From positions 1 to 23,556 of the forward strand of contig JBBSEZ010000117.1 in the NCBI GenBank assembly GCA_038239195.1: a stretch of 23,556 nt of DNA, given 5' to 3'. The stretch comes from JBBSEZ01 sp038239195. GTDB taxonomy: Bacteria > Planctomycetota > Planctomycetia > Gemmatales > Gemmataceae. How positions within the stretch are numbered: the stretch's first letter is position 1; each line of letters opens with the position of its first letter. Below are positions 22,923 through 23,556 of this stretch, piece after piece. The notes under the pieces were generated by a model. The model was not told the DNA's origin, did not search any database, and saw only the letters and a list, made by a program, of their open reading frames with translations. Position numbers and translations under genes: made by a program.

Positions 22923-22928
22923 ATTCTA
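22923..22928 (-). promoter_or_regulatory. -10-like box 6 bases before the first operon gene
   Basis: The minus strand reads TAGAAT (5 of 6 to consensus), then GAGGGG, then the ATG at 22916. At this distance transcription would begin at or near the ATG itself. No good -35 is seen. Confidence 0.3.
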
Positions 22929-22969
22929 CCCCGAACCGCCTCGAGCAACATCTCGACCCCAAACGCAAA

Positions 22970-23006
22970 CGGCGCTCTCTCCCCGCCGGGCCGGGCGAGA
23001 GCGCCG
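22970..23006 (-). terminator. Hairpin after the alpha-2-macroglobulin gene
   Basis: CGGCGCTCTC (22970-22979) pairs with GAGAGCGCCG (22997-23006), a 10-bp stem with a GC-rich 17-base loop. It begins 28 bases past the stop of the gene to the right, and separates it from the three-gene operon. Confidence 0.55.
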
Positions 23007-23034
23007 CACTCGCTACGAGCCAAGCTCGTCTGCC

Positions 23035-23556
23035 TCAATCCTCGATCGACAGCTTGATCTCGTCGGAGTTGCCCCGCAGCTCCGACGCGTACATCGCCGC
23101 CGCCCGCGTCGGCAACGCGCTGAACTTGCCCGGCACCTCCGCACGCAGCCGATAGCTCACGCTATGCTTGCCCCGCGCCAGCGCCCGCACGAAGAAGCAC
23201 ACCTTCTCGTCGCGCACCTCCATGTACGCCGCCATCCCGCCCGCGGTGTAGTACCCGCTCCGGAACAGCAGCGGCTCGAAGCCCGCCGCCTTCGGGTCCT
23301 CGAAGATCAGGTATTCGTAATCGTTCTTGCTGTCGATCTCCAGCTCCACCTCCACCAGGTCGCCGCTCTTCAGCTTCGAGAGGTTCGGCAGTTCCTTCCG
23401 CTCGTACTTCTCCACCTTGCGGTCGATCGCCTGGCCGCGCGAGCCCGTCGTCTTCACCGTCGCCTCGACGCGGGTGAGCTTGTAATACTTCCGGTTCACC
23501 TTCACCTCCAGCCCCGCCTTCGTGATGAAGTCCTCCAGCGTGAAGTTCGTCACGTA
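23035..23556 (-). CDS. Bacterial alpha-2-macroglobulin family protein, C-terminal part
   Basis: 173 residues are visible. The frame stays open at the right edge, so the gene continues outside the window; the GTG near 23553 is not a true start. Blocks of the last domain of bacterial alpha-2-macroglobulins are clear: GDLVEVELEIDSKNDYEYLI, FEDPKAAGFEPL, AYMEVRDEKVCFFVRALARG, then HSVSYRLRAEVPGKFSALPT and AAAMYASELRGNSDE near the end. Such proteins are large, exported and thought to trap proteases in the periplasm, often paired with a penicillin-binding protein 1C gene. The thioester and bait regions cannot be checked here. The stop is at 23035-23037. Confidence 0.88.
   Translation of the reverse strand, partial: YVTNFTLEDFITKAGLEVKVNRKYYKLTRVEATVKTTGSRGQAIDRKVEKYERKELPNLSKLKSGDLVEVELEIDSKNDYEYLIFEDPKAAGFEPLLFRSGYYTAGGMAAYMEVRDEKVCFFVRALARGKHSVSYRLRAEVPGKFSALPTRAAAMYASELRGNSDEIKLSIED

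Overview
The window looks like planctomycete chromosome, most likely from the Gemmata group. The DNA is very GC-rich. The gene content is typical of that phylum: a Tat-exported DUF1501 protein, an ECF sigma factor next to a receptor-like Ser/Thr kinase, WD40 blades, a DUF11 (CARDB-like) repeat protein ending in a 'TRIYAD'-type tail, a very large exported BNR-propeller protein, and a bacterial alpha-2-macroglobulin. The assignment rests on recognised families; no rRNA or other marker gene is present.

Layout. (1) 1-157: possible 3' end of a plus-strand gene, then a 20-bp perfect hairpin. (2) 158-1513 (-): DUF1501 protein. (3) 1727-4735 (+): ECF sigma factor, then a kinase with an anti-sigma-like zinc motif at its N-terminus, one membrane span and four BTR1-like repeats outside the membrane. 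(4) 4814-5371 (+): truncated WD40 gene with a frame-broken extra blade. (5) 5410-7107 (+): secreted DUF11 protein. (6) 7341-7914: remains of a hybrid histidine kinase/response regulator. (7) 8126-9073 (+): unrecognised protein with a winged-helix-like N-terminus. (8) 9269-10039 (+): membrane-anchored single-HKD phospholipase D-like protein. (9) 10217-11590 (+): fatty acid desaturase, convergent with FabH-like KAS III at 11656-12639 (-) across a perfect 22-bp inverted repeat. (10) 12895-13596 (-): YdjM/DUF457-like membrane protein. (11) 14058-14975 (+): secreted SGNH-like protein, preceded by short tandem duplications. (12) 15060-17240 (-): membrane-anchored trehalose-synthase-like GH13 protein. 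(13) 17319-17472: fossil of a type I restriction HsdR gene. (14) 17514-20903 (-): 1129-aa BNR/sortilin-like protein with two inserted PDZ domains. (15) 21083-21210: MITE-like element. (16) 21284-21610 (+) facing a three-gene minus-strand operon (22916 to 21626) joined by two ATGA overlaps. (17) 23035 to the right edge (-): C-terminus of an alpha-2-macroglobulin.

How the genes fit together. The sigma factor and the zinc-motif kinase plausibly form one envelope-sensing switch. The desaturase and KAS III both belong to lipid metabolism but are on opposite strands. Exported or envelope proteins dominate (DUF1501, DUF11, PLD, SGNH-like, GH13, BNR/PDZ, A2M). Three broken genes (WD40, kinase/regulator, HsdR) and several families of short inverted repeats show that the gaps between genes collect decaying and mobile sequence. 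The best candidates for an undescribed unit are the translationally coupled three-gene operon at the right end and the sigma/kinase/BTR1 module.
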